Part shown: piece after piece, positions 1 through 8,545 of the stretch
Numbering within the stretch: position 1 is the stretch's first letter
Layout: each line of letters begins with the position of its first letter
Assembly: GCA_001803225.1 (NCBI GenBank)
Contig: MHBF01000198.1
Span: forward strand, 852-54,518
Length of the DNA: 53,667 nt
DNA from: Lentisphaerae bacterium GWF2_44_16
Lineage (GTDB): Bacteria > Verrucomicrobiota > Lentisphaeria > Victivallales > GWF2-45-14
Reading direction: 5' to 3'
Made by a program: the position numbers and the translations under genes
Notes under the pieces: generated by a model
Told to the model about the DNA's origin: nothing
What the model saw: the letters and a program-made list of their open reading frames with translations, nothing else
Databases searched by the model: none

Positions 1-1
1 G

Positions 2-67
2 AATAAATTTGAAGGCGCTTCCACTGAAAAGCCTTCTGCAAATTCTTCAAGGAGCAACAAGCAATGA
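2..67 (+). CDS. C-terminal tail of the gene before rnfE, probably rnfG (partial)
   Basis: An open frame enters from the window start and ends at TGA 65-67, giving about 21 residues of a hydrophilic Ser/Asn/Lys-rich tail. Its stop overlaps the rnfE start as ATGA (64-67), so the two genes are translationally coupled. In rnfCDGEAB operons the gene before rnfE is rnfG; identity is inferred from position only, because no RnfG motif lies inside the window. Confidence 0.5.
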   Translation, partial: NKFEGASTEKPSANSSRSNKQ

Positions 68-741
68 CCTCACTTAGCTATGAATTTCTGAAAGGTTTCT
101 GGAAAGAGAATCCGGTGCTTGTCCTGCTTCTGGGCATGTGTCCGACGCTGGCTGTGACTTCAAGCGCTGCCAATGGTCTAGGCATGGGACTGGCTACGGC
201 TTTTGTGCTTGTCGGCAGTAATATAGTTGTTTCCGTCATAAGCGGAATAGTTCCCAAGAAAATAAGAATACCCTGTTATATCGTTGTTATCGCGACATTT
301 GTTACGGTGGTACAGCTGCTTATGGAAGCTTATGCGCCGCCGTCTCTGAATAATGCCCTCGGCATTTTTATTCCTCTCATAGTCGTAAACTGCATTGTCT
401 TGGGCAGGGCCGAAGCTTTTGCTTCAAAAAATGGGGTGTTAAGGTCTATGCTTGATGGCTTGGGGATGGGGTGCGGCTTTACTCTTGCGCTTGTGGCATT
501 GGGGTGTGTCAGGGAATTTCTTACCGGCGGTTCGCTTTTTGATATTAAGATAATTACTCCATGGGAATTTGATTTCATGCTTCCTTCCAGCGCTCCCGGC
601 GCTTTCGTAATATTGGGATGTTTTCTTGCCGCGATGAATTATCTGAACATGCGCAAGGCCGTAAAGAGCGGAAAAGTTTACAATCCTCCCGAAGGTTTCG
701 ACTGCCGCCATTGCAGTCTCTGTAATCTCGACAAGGACTGA
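64..741 (+). CDS. rnfE: Rnf electron transport complex subunit E
   Basis: Integral membrane subunit of the Rnf complex, which couples ferredoxin:NAD+ electron transfer to Na+/H+ translocation. The 225-aa protein matches the RnfE/RsxE family from its start: a GFWKENPVLVLLLGMCP opening, LVGSNIVVS, and IVVNCIVLGRAEAFAS, with about six hydrophobic segments. The homologous NqrD is less likely because the opening is RnfE-like. The ending has an unusual Cys cluster, CRHCSLC, in the last 12 residues, on the side expected to face the cytoplasm. The start overlaps the preceding stop as ATGA. No rnfA or rnfB follows; the next gene is convergent and ends 8 bp away, so rnfE closes its operon here and rnfA/B must lie upstream or elsewhere. 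Confidence 0.93.
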   Translation: MTSLSYEFLKGFWKENPVLVLLLGMCPTLAVTSSAANGLGMGLATAFVLVGSNIVVSVISGIVPKKIRIPCYIVVIATFVTVVQLLMEAYAPPSLNNALGIFIPLIVVNCIVLGRAEAFASKNGVLRSMLDGLGMGCGFTLALVALGCVREFLTGGSLFDIKIITPWEFDFMLPSSAPGAFVILGCFLAAMNYLNMRKAVKSGKVYNPPEGFDCRHCSLCNLDKD

Positions 742-749
742 GTTGATAT

Positions 750-2339
750 CTATACCTTTACGATGAAGATTTCCTTGTCCTCGAATTTGATGGATTCTGA
801 TTTATACTGCTTGTTTTTATTGAAATCAAATATAAGCAGGAAGCCGTTCTGGAGTTTCTGAAAATCAAGATATTCGGACAATTGTTTCAAGCCGTCCTGA
901 TGGTATTCTTCGCCGCGCCAGATTTTCAGCTCAATTACTTCTTTCTGGTTGCTTCCGTAGGTAATGACAATGTCCATACGGCGCTCATTCCCGACAACAG
1001 GCTCCTTCCACATGAAGCCCTTTCCGTTAATGAGCGGCCTCATAAAAGACATGAAGACAAGGCGTCCTTCGCGTTCGAGGAATTTCGTATCATTGGAAGA
1101 ATAATGCTCCCTCATGAAAAACTGAAATTTTTCAAGGATGAACTTCAAATCAAGCTTGCCGTTTTTCATATAGCCGTAATCGTGGAAAAGTGAATAATCC
1201 TTTAATTCGCTGGTTTCCTGTTTGGACTGCATGTAAGTGGCAATTCTTTGCTCGTATACACGATTCGAAATTACTATTTTGCCCTCTTTCGCGGACAAAA
1301 TACCATAAGTAATTCCAAGACCGAAGACGGGGTTGTCGGCAGCCGCGCTGATTTCGTTGCCTTCAACTGAAACCGTGCGTACCAGATTAAAGAGATCGGG
1401 ATTATTCTCGAGATTTTTTATCATGTCGTCAAAGTTGGTTGTGGTGTACATCGGTCGCGTCAGCCAGCGGAAAGACCAGTCGATGTCGTCAAGTGTCCAA
1501 TGTTTAGGATTATATGACGGATTTTCAGCGGCTTCTTCCTCGTCGATGTTCTTGCAGAATTTGCTGACGAGAAAAGGATAACCGCTTGTATAGTAATGGA
1601 TGCGTTTCGCCAAGGCGTCAAAATCCATTTGCACACCCTTGTCCTCGGAATATGAAGCAAGCATGGTCTTTATTTCCGCCTGGTTAAAGCTCATATCGAC
1701 ATTGAAGTCGGCGGCGATGTTCCAGGGAGAATTGAGTTTTGTTTCGCCACCTTTACGAATTTTCAGTTTCAAGGACTTTATGTCATACACTCCGGCAAGG
1801 ACGACTGATTGAAATGTCGCGCCAGTGGAGGCTTCCCTGTCTATATATTTATCCCGGAGCATTCCGAGAAAACTCAGAAAAAGCTGATTGTTGCTGGACT
1901 TGTCAACTTCGTCAATCAGCATAACCACATCGCGACCTGCTTTTCTGACAAAGGCGTTTATAAAGGACGCAAGTTCCCTGAAGCTTTTTGTATGCCTGGC
2001 CCCGGTTTTTACGTAAGCGGATAAGTCAGGATACTGATCTTCTATTTTGGAGGAAATCAAATCAAGCAGTTCAGGAACAAAAACTTCTTCGGAGTTGAAC
2101 ATGTTGTCTCCAATTCCCTCGAAGCTTAAACGTATCAGGACATATTTCCCGGGCTGTTTCCACAGGGCTTCGGCCAGCATATTGAGCATGGTGGTTTTGC
2201 CGTACTGCCGCGGACGGTTTATGGCAAAGTATTTTCCCTTCTCAATGAGTTTCATTACATCAGAAAATTTATGTGAAATATCCGCCATGTAATGCTTTGC
2301 GGGATTACAGCTTCCCGTAACATTAAACTCTTTTGACAT
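750..2339 (-). CDS. AAA-ATPase-like protein with C-terminal PD-(D/E)XK nuclease fold
   Basis: A 529-aa cytoplasmic protein of the AAA-ATPase_like plus PDDEXK_9 (DUF1703-type) architecture, a lineage-expanded family of unproven function in Bacteroidota, Lentisphaerota and anaerobic Firmicutes. Walker A is RPRQYGKTT (residues 42-50, Lys48) and Walker B is VVMLIDEVD (Asp143-Glu144). The C-terminus carries a nuclease-fold core with Asp456 (MDIVI) and Glu470-x-Lys472 (IELK), followed by a QLSEYLD helix. All key residues of both domains are present, so it appears intact. A GGAGA ribosome site lies about 10 nt before ATG. It is transcribed alone, convergent with rnfE and upstream of the EF-G gene. 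Such proteins are often suspected of mobile or defence roles, but nothing adjacent supports that here. Confidence 0.85.
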   Translation of the reverse strand: MSKEFNVTGSCNPAKHYMADISHKFSDVMKLIEKGKYFAINRPRQYGKTTMLNMLAEALWKQPGKYVLIRLSFEGIGDNMFNSEEVFVPELLDLISSKIEDQYPDLSAYVKTGARHTKSFRELASFINAFVRKAGRDVVMLIDEVDKSSNNQLFLSFLGMLRDKYIDREASTGATFQSVVLAGVYDIKSLKLKIRKGGETKLNSPWNIAADFNVDMSFNQAEIKTMLASYSEDKGVQMDFDALAKRIHYYTSGYPFLVSKFCKNIDEEEAAENPSYNPKHWTLDDIDWSFRWLTRPMYTTTNFDDMIKNLENNPDLFNLVRTVSVEGNEISAAADNPVFGLGITYGILSAKEGKIVISNRVYEQRIATYMQSKQETSELKDYSLFHDYGYMKNGKLDLKFILEKFQFFMREHYSSNDTKFLEREGRLVFMSFMRPLINGKGFMWKEPVVGNERRMDIVITYGSNQKEVIELKIWRGEEYHQDGLKQLSEYLDFQKLQNGFLLIFDFNKNKQYKSESIKFEDKEIFIVKV

Positions 2340-2427
2340 ACTTCATTTCTCCGTGTGTTGTTTTGAATATACAATTTCACTGAGGCTTTTCAAGCAGGTA
2401 TATCCGATGGGATTTTGGAGAATAGGA

Positions 2428-4542
2428 TTATCTGTTGAGGGTCATTCTGCTGGTTTCAGTGAGTTTTTGGAGATCAGAGGGGGATATTTCCTGATAGCCG
2501 CAGGGTTCCATGCTGAAAGAAGCCCTTCCGCCGGAGAGTTTCGGCAATGATTTACTGAAGCCGAACATTTCCGCAAGCGGCACTTCACAGGAGAGACGTT
2601 TTACTCCGTACTGAGTTTGAATGGAGTGAATCACCGCTCTTCTCGCTTGAATGTACCCTGTTATTTCACCTATTACATCTTCCGGAGCGGTGATTTCGAG
2701 GCGCATCAGAGGTTCCAATAGTATTGTGCCTTTTGATATGGCTTTCTGGAGGCCGTCCAGAACGGCCCCGGCGACCGAGGCTTCCGTTGTCTTTTCCGGA
2801 GTTCCCCTTATGTCTTTTATTATACCTCTGATATAGATTAATGAGTATCCCCAGTTGCCGCCTGTACGCAAGCTGTCGTCAAGCGCGCTTTCGGCGGAGC
2901 TTATCCAGCCTGACGGTATTCTGGATTTACCTTTGATTTCAGATAAGACTTCGATGCCGGTTTCCAGCCTTGAAACAGGGTCGAGCTGGAAATCCACTTC
3001 AGCATAGTAGTGTGTTTCAGCAAGGGTTTTGTCAAAAATTCCCGTAATCATACATGCTTGTTTCAGTGTTTCTTTGAATGCTACCTGGGGCGCGCCGTAA
3101 CGGGCTTCAATATTGAATTCACTGCGTATGCGGTTGGCGTTTATTTCCAGATGCAGTTCTCCCATGCCTGAAAGTATCTGCTGCCCGGTGTTTTCATGTT
3201 TGGAAAGACGCAGGGTCGGATCTTCCCTGCATAGAAGGTTCAGGCTTGCTTCCAGGCGGTCTTTGTCCTTGTTCGACTTGGGCTCGATCGCTATGGATAT
3301 GACAGGTTCCGGAAAATATATTTTTTCAAGGAGCACCGGGTGGTTTACTGAACATAACGTGTCGCCTGTCCTTACGTTCTGGGGGCCGGTTATTCCTATG
3401 ATATCGCCGGGAAGAGCTTCTTCTATCGGGTCTACGTTTTTAGAGTAAAGGCGGAGCATACGTTTTATTTTAATTTTTTCTTTAGTCCTGGCGTTTATCA
3501 GAGTGTCATTGACGGAAAGTTTTCCTGAATAGGTTCTGACATAAAGCAGGTCGGCGCTTCCTCCCGCGACTATTTTGAAAATAAGGCCGCAGAATGACAG
3601 GTCGGTGATTTTTACTTCGATTTTTTCGCCGTCTTTGGGATTGCTTGCCATATAGGCGCCTTTGTCGCCCGGTGCCGGGAGGTAGTCGGCGACAGCGTCC
3701 AACAATGGCTGAACACCTATGTTCTTTTTTGCCGAACCCGTGAAAACAGGACAGATTTTAGATGCCGCCAGTAAAAGCCTTGTTTCCGATCTTATAAGTT
3801 CATGAGGTATTTCTTTTTCCTCAATATAGAGTTCAGCTATTTTATCCGAGAATTCGGCTATGGAGGAAATCATCTCATCCCTGAAACGGGAGGCCTCCGC
3901 GAGCATATCGGAAGGAATATCTTTTTTAACGACATGCGAACCGTCCTCCCCTTCAAAATAAAGCGCGTTCATTTCTATAAGGTTAATAAGCCCGTTGAAA
4001 CCGGACTCAATACCTATCGGTATTTGAAACGGGATTGCTTTTATGCCGATGAATTTTGTTTTTATCTCGTCCAGCACCCTGGTGAAAGAGGCGCCCAGCC
4101 TGTCCAGCTTGTTTATGAACGCTATTTTAGGCACATGGTAAATATCGGACTGATGCCATACTTTTTCGCTTTGCGCCTCGACCCCTTCGACGCCGCTGAA
4201 GATTACCACGGCCCCGTCGCTCACTCTTATCGAACGTTCCACTTCAGCAGTGAAATCTATATGTCCTGGAGTATCAATCAGATGGAAAAGGTATCTTGTG
4301 TTGTTGTGTTCCCATGGGAATGAGGCCGCGGCGGCAACGATTGTAATTCCACGGCTTCTTTCCTCATCAAGGTAGTCCATTACAGTATTGCCTTCATCGA
4401 CGTTTCCGATGCGATGGGTCTTGCCGGAGTAATAGAGAAATCTTTCGGAGAGGGTAGTTTTGCCTGCGTCAATGTGGGCGATTATTCCTATATTCCTTAT
4501 ATTGCCCGTATTTAATTCCTGCGCTGAAAGATTCGAAGCCAT
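2428..4542 (-). CDS. fusA: Elongation factor G, EF-G2 (ribosome-recycling) type
   Basis: Translational GTPase of 704 aa with all five EF-G domains. G-motifs are AHIDAGKT (22-29), RGITI (64-68), DTPGH (90-94) and NKLD (144-147); domain III has GQQILSGMGELHLEI. Domain IV is diverged: the conserved VDSSE-type segment of translocating EF-G is replaced by DIRGTPEKTTEASVAGAV, followed by LLEPLMRLEI. This pattern, together with QIPIG in domain I, resembles mitochondrial EFG2 and spirochaete EF-G2, which work with RRF in ribosome recycling rather than translocation. No rpsL, rpsG or tuf lies nearby, so this is not the str-operon copy. A separate translocating EF-G elsewhere in the genome is expected. 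The EF-G family call is certain; the EF-G2 subtype is inference by motif comparison. Confidence 0.9.
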   Translation of the reverse strand: MASNLSAQELNTGNIRNIGIIAHIDAGKTTLSERFLYYSGKTHRIGNVDEGNTVMDYLDEERSRGITIVAAAASFPWEHNNTRYLFHLIDTPGHIDFTAEVERSIRVSDGAVVIFSGVEGVEAQSEKVWHQSDIYHVPKIAFINKLDRLGASFTRVLDEIKTKFIGIKAIPFQIPIGIESGFNGLINLIEMNALYFEGEDGSHVVKKDIPSDMLAEASRFRDEMISSIAEFSDKIAELYIEEKEIPHELIRSETRLLLAASKICPVFTGSAKKNIGVQPLLDAVADYLPAPGDKGAYMASNPKDGEKIEVKITDLSFCGLIFKIVAGGSADLLYVRTYSGKLSVNDTLINARTKEKIKIKRMLRLYSKNVDPIEEALPGDIIGITGPQNVRTGDTLCSVNHPVLLEKIYFPEPVISIAIEPKSNKDKDRLEASLNLLCREDPTLRLSKHENTGQQILSGMGELHLEINANRIRSEFNIEARYGAPQVAFKETLKQACMITGIFDKTLAETHYYAEVDFQLDPVSRLETGIEVLSEIKGKSRIPSGWISSAESALDDSLRTGGNWGYSLIYIRGIIKDIRGTPEKTTEASVAGAVLDGLQKAISKGTILLEPLMRLEITAPEDVIGEITGYIQARRAVIHSIQTQYGVKRLSCEVPLAEMFGFSKSLPKLSGGRASFSMEPCGYQEISPSDLQKLTETSRMTLNR

Positions 4543-4565
4543 ACAAGAGGGACCTCATAAAACGG

Positions 4566-5159
4566 TTATCGCCAGAACATCCACCATGCCTTTTTCTTTT
4601 TGAGCGGAAAGTCGCTTTTAATGCTTGCGGAAGAGGCGGAACTTATTTTGGATTTCAATTGACTTTTTCCCATTTCGGCTGCCATTTTTGATTTTACACC
4701 TGCTATGGAGGAGGAGGGAATCTGTGGTTTCATTGATTTTGATGTGCTTGATGTCATGGGTTTGTTTTCCAGTTTAAAGTCATCCTGGAGTTCCGGTACC
4801 ATTCCGATGTTGGAGCGGGAGAGTTTTACGGTGCGTGTTTCGGTGCCGCACTCGTGTACTTCACCTTCAGGGACAGCTTCGTCAATGGGATTTGTATCGG
4901 TATCAGTGAAGTTTTCCTGATCATCCTGCGGAGGGGCTTCCTGAGGATACTCCTCAAAATCCTGTGTCGGTTCTTCAGTCATGGGGGAGGGCGGACTCTG
5001 GATTTTCATTACCGGAGTGTGCGTCTTCTCCGGTTCAATGGCGGGTATCATAAACGTTGTGTCGCACTCACTGCATTCTCCTACCTGTCCGGCGTATTCA
5101 GGTGGAATATCGAAAACGGCTTTACACTTAGGGCAGGCAATCTGAATGATATCGGGCAT
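4566..5159 (-). CDS. Zinc-ribbon protein with disordered linker and basic aromatic tail
   Basis: A 197-aa protein. Residues 1-42 form an MJ0042-like zinc ribbon with two CxxC pairs (CPKC and CSEC) in a context typical of PVC and delta-proteobacterial zinc-finger leader domains. The remainder is low-complexity: Pro/Glu/Asp-rich from about 45 to 110, then Ser/Lys-rich. It ends in a striking KKKKAWWMFWR cluster of four lysines followed by Trp-Trp-Met-Phe-Trp-Arg, which could bind a membrane surface. No enzymatic domain is visible. It lies between mrdA (111 bp upstream) and EF-G2 (23 bp downstream) on the same strand. Function is unknown; a small regulator or scaffold at the membrane is conceivable. 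Confidence 0.7.
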   Translation of the reverse strand: MPDIIQIACPKCKAVFDIPPEYAGQVGECSECDTTFMIPAIEPEKTHTPVMKIQSPPSPMTEEPTQDFEEYPQEAPPQDDQENFTDTDTNPIDEAVPEGEVHECGTETRTVKLSRSNIGMVPELQDDFKLENKPMTSSTSKSMKPQIPSSSIAGVKSKMAAEMGKSQLKSKISSASSASIKSDFPLKKKKAWWMFWR

Positions 5160-5271
5160 AATGATCCTTAATTTTTATATCACAGATTTAGTAACGGTGA
5201 AACACAATTTCGTAATATAGTTCATGAGGGGGATGGCGCAAATGTCCAGATAAAATAAAATAAAAAAATCA

Positions 5272-7140
5272 TTACTCCTTTTTCTCCGGGGCTTTTGATT
5301 GGTCATCCGATGAGCTTTCTTTTAGCCATTCATTGAAAAATTCCCTGACTATGGGGGCACAGCTTCTGCCGCCGCTGACGCCTTTTTCGACAAGCACCGC
5401 TATAGCATAGAGTTTGCCTTTGTGTTCGCCGAAGGCTATGAACCAGGTATTGTTGTATCTCGCGTCTTTGGGCCCCATTTCGGCAGTGCCTGTTTTGCCT
5501 GAAAGAGTTATAGCATCATTTCTGGCGGTTTTAGCGCTTCCCGTCTGAGAATTCACTACCATCCACATTCCTTTTCTGACGATGTTTATGTTTTCAGGGG
5601 ACGCGCTGAGTTTTCTGACCATTTCTGGCTGCATAGTGAAAAGGACTTTTCCTGAAGGGTCTTTTGCTTCACTAAGGAGGTATGGTTTCCATATAGTTCC
5701 CCCGTTTGCAATTGCGGCTGTATAGAGGGCGACTTGGAGAGGGGTCAATAAAATGGAACCCTGGCCTATTGAGAGCAGGGACGTATCGAATTCAGTCCAT
5801 TTTTCCTTGAATGCTTTCATTTTATAGCCTCTGCTGGGAAGGAGTCCGTGACTTTCGGGCAGGGGGAGGCCGGTGGGCTGGCCTATACCGGCGGATACCA
5901 TTGTGCGGGCGATTGCCGATAAGCCGATTTTTCTTCCTATGCCTATAAAATAGCAGTTGCAGGACTGTTCTATGCCGCTTAACATGCTCATATTGCCGTG
6001 TCCGCCTCTTTCCCATGCCCAGCAGCGGATCTTGGTGTTACCGATGGATGCCGCACCGGAACAGTTAACTTCGTCATTGGGGCTGATGCCGTTTTCGAGG
6101 GCGGCCAACGCGATTATCGGTTTGATGATTGAACCGGGGGCATACGCGCCGAGGGTTGCCTTGTTAATCATGGGGCGGTCGGGGTTCTTCTGGAGTTCCC
6201 GCCAAAGCGCCAATGAAATGCGGGGGACAAACGAGTTGAGATTGAAGGATGGTGACGATGCCATGGCCAGTACCGCGCCGTTTGAAGCATCCAGCAGGAC
6301 GAAAGCCGCTCTTTTTCCTTCAAGCAGTTTCTCCGCTATCTTCTGAGCTTTCATGTTTATGGTCAGGACGATATCAAAGCCCGCCGTTGCCGGAGTGAAA
6401 TCTATTATTTCATGAATAAAGCCTATATGGTCCACTCTTACAAGGCTGCTCCCGGGGCTTCCTCGGATGCCCTCTTGCAGTTCGGGCACTTCCGGCACAA
6501 TAGAATCATAACGTTTTTCAATGCCGCTTTTCCCTATAAGGTCAGGTATATAGTAGAAGTAGTCTTCACGGTCTTCGGCTTTCTGCGGATCGCTTTTACC
6601 TGTATAACCTATCAGGTGCGCGGCCAATGAATTTTCAGGATAGAATCTTTTCGGCGCCGCCACTATTTCCATTCCCTGAAGAGGTGGCGCCATTTCGGAA
6701 GCTGTCGCTATTTCCGCGGGGGAAAGGTCTTCGTAAACGTCTATCGGCAGTGACGGACGCAGATTTATATGCTTCAGTATGTCTGTTTGGGTAAGAGGGC
6801 ATTCTCTGCCGAGGGCGGCGGCGACTTTTTTTGCCGCTTCCAGAATGTGCTTTACTGTTCTCGCCTGTTTTCCCGGCTGACGCATTTCCGCAGGATGGAA
6901 AACTATATTATATGAAGGCTTGCTGTCCGCGAGTATTTTCATGTCGGAGCTGAATATCCTTCCTCGTACTGCGGGAAGTCTTATTTTTCTTATGGACTGT
7001 TTTGATATTTTTTCTCTGTGCTGTTCTCCGCTCTGTATCTGCTCTGTCCATAGTTTAAAGACGACGAAAACATAAATGGATATGAACAGAAGTCCTGTCA
7101 GAAGTATCCTGAGCGAGAAAGACTGTATGGAAAAATTCAT
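5272..7140 (-). CDS. mrdA: Penicillin-binding protein 2 (class B transpeptidase)
   Basis: Inner-membrane D,D-transpeptidase for lateral-wall peptidoglycan cross-linking; 622 aa, the usual PBP2 length. One N-terminal membrane anchor (about 8-29) is followed by the pedestal/dimerisation domain beginning LPAVRGRIF (55-63). The transpeptidase domain has SxxK at Ser337-Lys340, SxN at Ser393-Asn395 and KTG at 549-551, so all catalytic motifs are present. It starts 3 nt after the mreD stop with an AAAAGG ribosome site and belongs to the unit unknown-mreC-mreD-mrdA. The rodA gene that commonly follows mrdA is absent; the only SEDS gene in this window is 38 kb away. No strong terminator follows; the downstream stretch is simply T-rich on the coding strand. 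Confidence 0.95.
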   Translation of the reverse strand: MNFSIQSFSLRILLTGLLFISIYVFVVFKLWTEQIQSGEQHREKISKQSIRKIRLPAVRGRIFSSDMKILADSKPSYNIVFHPAEMRQPGKQARTVKHILEAAKKVAAALGRECPLTQTDILKHINLRPSLPIDVYEDLSPAEIATASEMAPPLQGMEIVAAPKRFYPENSLAAHLIGYTGKSDPQKAEDREDYFYYIPDLIGKSGIEKRYDSIVPEVPELQEGIRGSPGSSLVRVDHIGFIHEIIDFTPATAGFDIVLTINMKAQKIAEKLLEGKRAAFVLLDASNGAVLAMASSPSFNLNSFVPRISLALWRELQKNPDRPMINKATLGAYAPGSIIKPIIALAALENGISPNDEVNCSGAASIGNTKIRCWAWERGGHGNMSMLSGIEQSCNCYFIGIGRKIGLSAIARTMVSAGIGQPTGLPLPESHGLLPSRGYKMKAFKEKWTEFDTSLLSIGQGSILLTPLQVALYTAAIANGGTIWKPYLLSEAKDPSGKVLFTMQPEMVRKLSASPENINIVRKGMWMVVNSQTGSAKTARNDAITLSGKTGTAEMGPKDARYNNTWFIAFGEHKGKLYAIAVLVEKGVSGGRSCAPIVREFFNEWLKESSSDDQSKAPEKKE

Positions 7141-7143
7141 TGC

Positions 7144-7668
7144 TTAACCTTTTAACGGCTGGGTTTTATCTCTTGCGTTGCGGTAAAGCCTGAAACCCAT
7201 GGTTTCGCCCAGTAAATCCATGCAGATTACTATAAGGGGAAGCGCCAGAGCGGAAATGATGATGCCGAAGACGATGCCGGAAAAGGCATGAAAAACAGAG
7301 TAGAAACTGAAGCGTGAAGCAGAGAGGGCGCTGAAAAAGAGAGGCGCGCAGTAAATTGCCGCAATCAGCGCGCCGGGGAGACAATGAAGCGCGATTGATT
7401 TGGATTCGGATCTTGATATCCAGAATGAACCGGCGCTGGCGGCCAGCGCCATAAGAAAAGGGGTATAAAGAAAATCCCTGGCATAAAGAACATCTATAAC
7501 TGTTCCGGCCACCGCCCCGGTCAGGACACCAAGAGGCCAGTTTTCAACGGCTGAAAAATAAAACACAAACAATGCCGGAAGCGGCAGAAGCAAACCGACT
7601 GATCCGCAGAAAATTTCCGCCGTTATTGACAGTGCCATTGTAAGCATTATATATGATATAAGTGTCAT
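7144..7668 (-). CDS. mreD: Rod shape-determining membrane protein MreD
   Basis: A 174-aa hydrophobic protein with about five membrane segments and the typical MreD opening (short cytoplasmic start, then PLPALFVFYFS and a GxxxGxxxDVLY-like segment with Asp59). MreD bridges MreC and the elongasome membrane proteins. Its ATG overlaps the mreC stop (ATGA) and its stop lies 3 nt before mrdA, a tightly coupled mreC-mreD-mrdA arrangement. Sequence conservation in MreD is low, so the call rests on length, hydrophobicity and its place between mreC and mrdA. Confidence 0.87.
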   Translation of the reverse strand: MTLISYIMLTMALSITAEIFCGSVGLLLPLPALFVFYFSAVENWPLGVLTGAVAGTVIDVLYARDFLYTPFLMALAASAGSFWISRSESKSIALHCLPGALIAAIYCAPLFFSALSASRFSFYSVFHAFSGIVFGIIISALALPLIVICMDLLGETMGFRLYRNARDKTQPLKG

Positions 7669-8528
7669 TCCTGATTTTTCACCATTATTAAAACAAAGCG
7701 TATATCATCGAATTTTCCCGCAAGGTCAATTTTCGCCTCCACATAGAGGTTGTCGTGTATTTTGATGTCTTCCTCATTTTCTGAAAGCCTGCCGACGAAG
7801 AGGGACGGCGCGGTATAGCCGCTCAGTCCCGATGTATATACTCCTTCTCCCTGGGTATAATTCAGGTCTCGGGGAAGATATTTCACTATGGCCCAGAAAC
7901 TACCGCCTTTTCTGCCTCCGTACTGTATTATCCCGGGCGCGTCGCTTTCCAGAAGCTTCACGCTCAATTTGTTTTCGCCACTTATAAGCGTCTCTATCAC
8001 GGCGCAATGCTTGGTTACGGATTTAACGCGTCCTATTACGGCGAGATCGTTTCCGTCAGATTCTCCCGGATCTATCGGCGCGAGGACTACTGAACCTTCT
8101 TCTATTCCGTCCACGGAACCTTTTCTTACTGTGAAGCGTTCGTCCCAGTACACAGGGTCACGCAGAAGAACTTCCGCAAAAATACATTTGTAGCCGTTTC
8201 TGGGTTTTATACCTATGAGGCTTCTCAGTTCGTTGTTTTCAGCGGAAAGGCCTTTCAATGTTTCGGTTGTGGCGAAGAGCTCATTATTTTTTTTCTGAAG
8301 TTCTTCAAGGGCCAGGGCCAGAGATTTTTTGCTCCTTAGCATAAGTGTCTGGTTGGAAATTTTATCGGCAATGAATGATGGAAATGAAAAGTACGGATAG
8401 AAAAAATCGTTTATCACATGGGACGCCGCCTTTTTAAGTGTTTGCAGAGAAAGAAGCACTGCTATCAGGGCCACTGCTGATATGATTATTACTTTTTTCT
8501 GATAATGATTGTCTTCATTCATTGACAT
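7665..8528 (-). CDS. mreC: Rod shape-determining protein MreC
   Basis: Periplasmic elongasome scaffold of 287 aa. An N-terminal membrane anchor spans about residues 13-28, followed by a coiled coil (about 62-100, with ALEELQKKNNELFATTETLK and NNELRSLIG). The beta-barrel domain follows, with ILRDPVYWDERFTV-like and KGSVDGIEEGSVV segments typical of MreC. MreC opens PBP2 into its active state, which fits the adjacent mrdA. The start overlaps nothing and lies 17 nt downstream of the preceding exported protein; the stop overlaps mreD by 4 nt. mreB is not in the window. Confidence 0.92.
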   Translation of the reverse strand: MSMNEDNHYQKKVIIISAVALIAVLLSLQTLKKAASHVINDFFYPYFSFPSFIADKISNQTLMLRSKKSLALALEELQKKNNELFATTETLKGLSAENNELRSLIGIKPRNGYKCIFAEVLLRDPVYWDERFTVRKGSVDGIEEGSVVLAPIDPGESDGNDLAVIGRVKSVTKHCAVIETLISGENKLSVKLLESDAPGIIQYGGRKGGSFWAIVKYLPRDLNYTQGEGVYTSGLSGYTAPSLFVGRLSENEEDIKIHDNLYVEAKIDLAGKFDDIRFVLIMVKNQE

Positions 8529-8545
8529 GACGCAAATCCGTTTTC

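Noticed and set aside
64-741. NqrD instead of RnfE
   Set aside because: The N-terminal ENPVLVLLLGMCP block and overall sequence are closer to RnfE; NqrD also usually precedes nqrE, which is absent.
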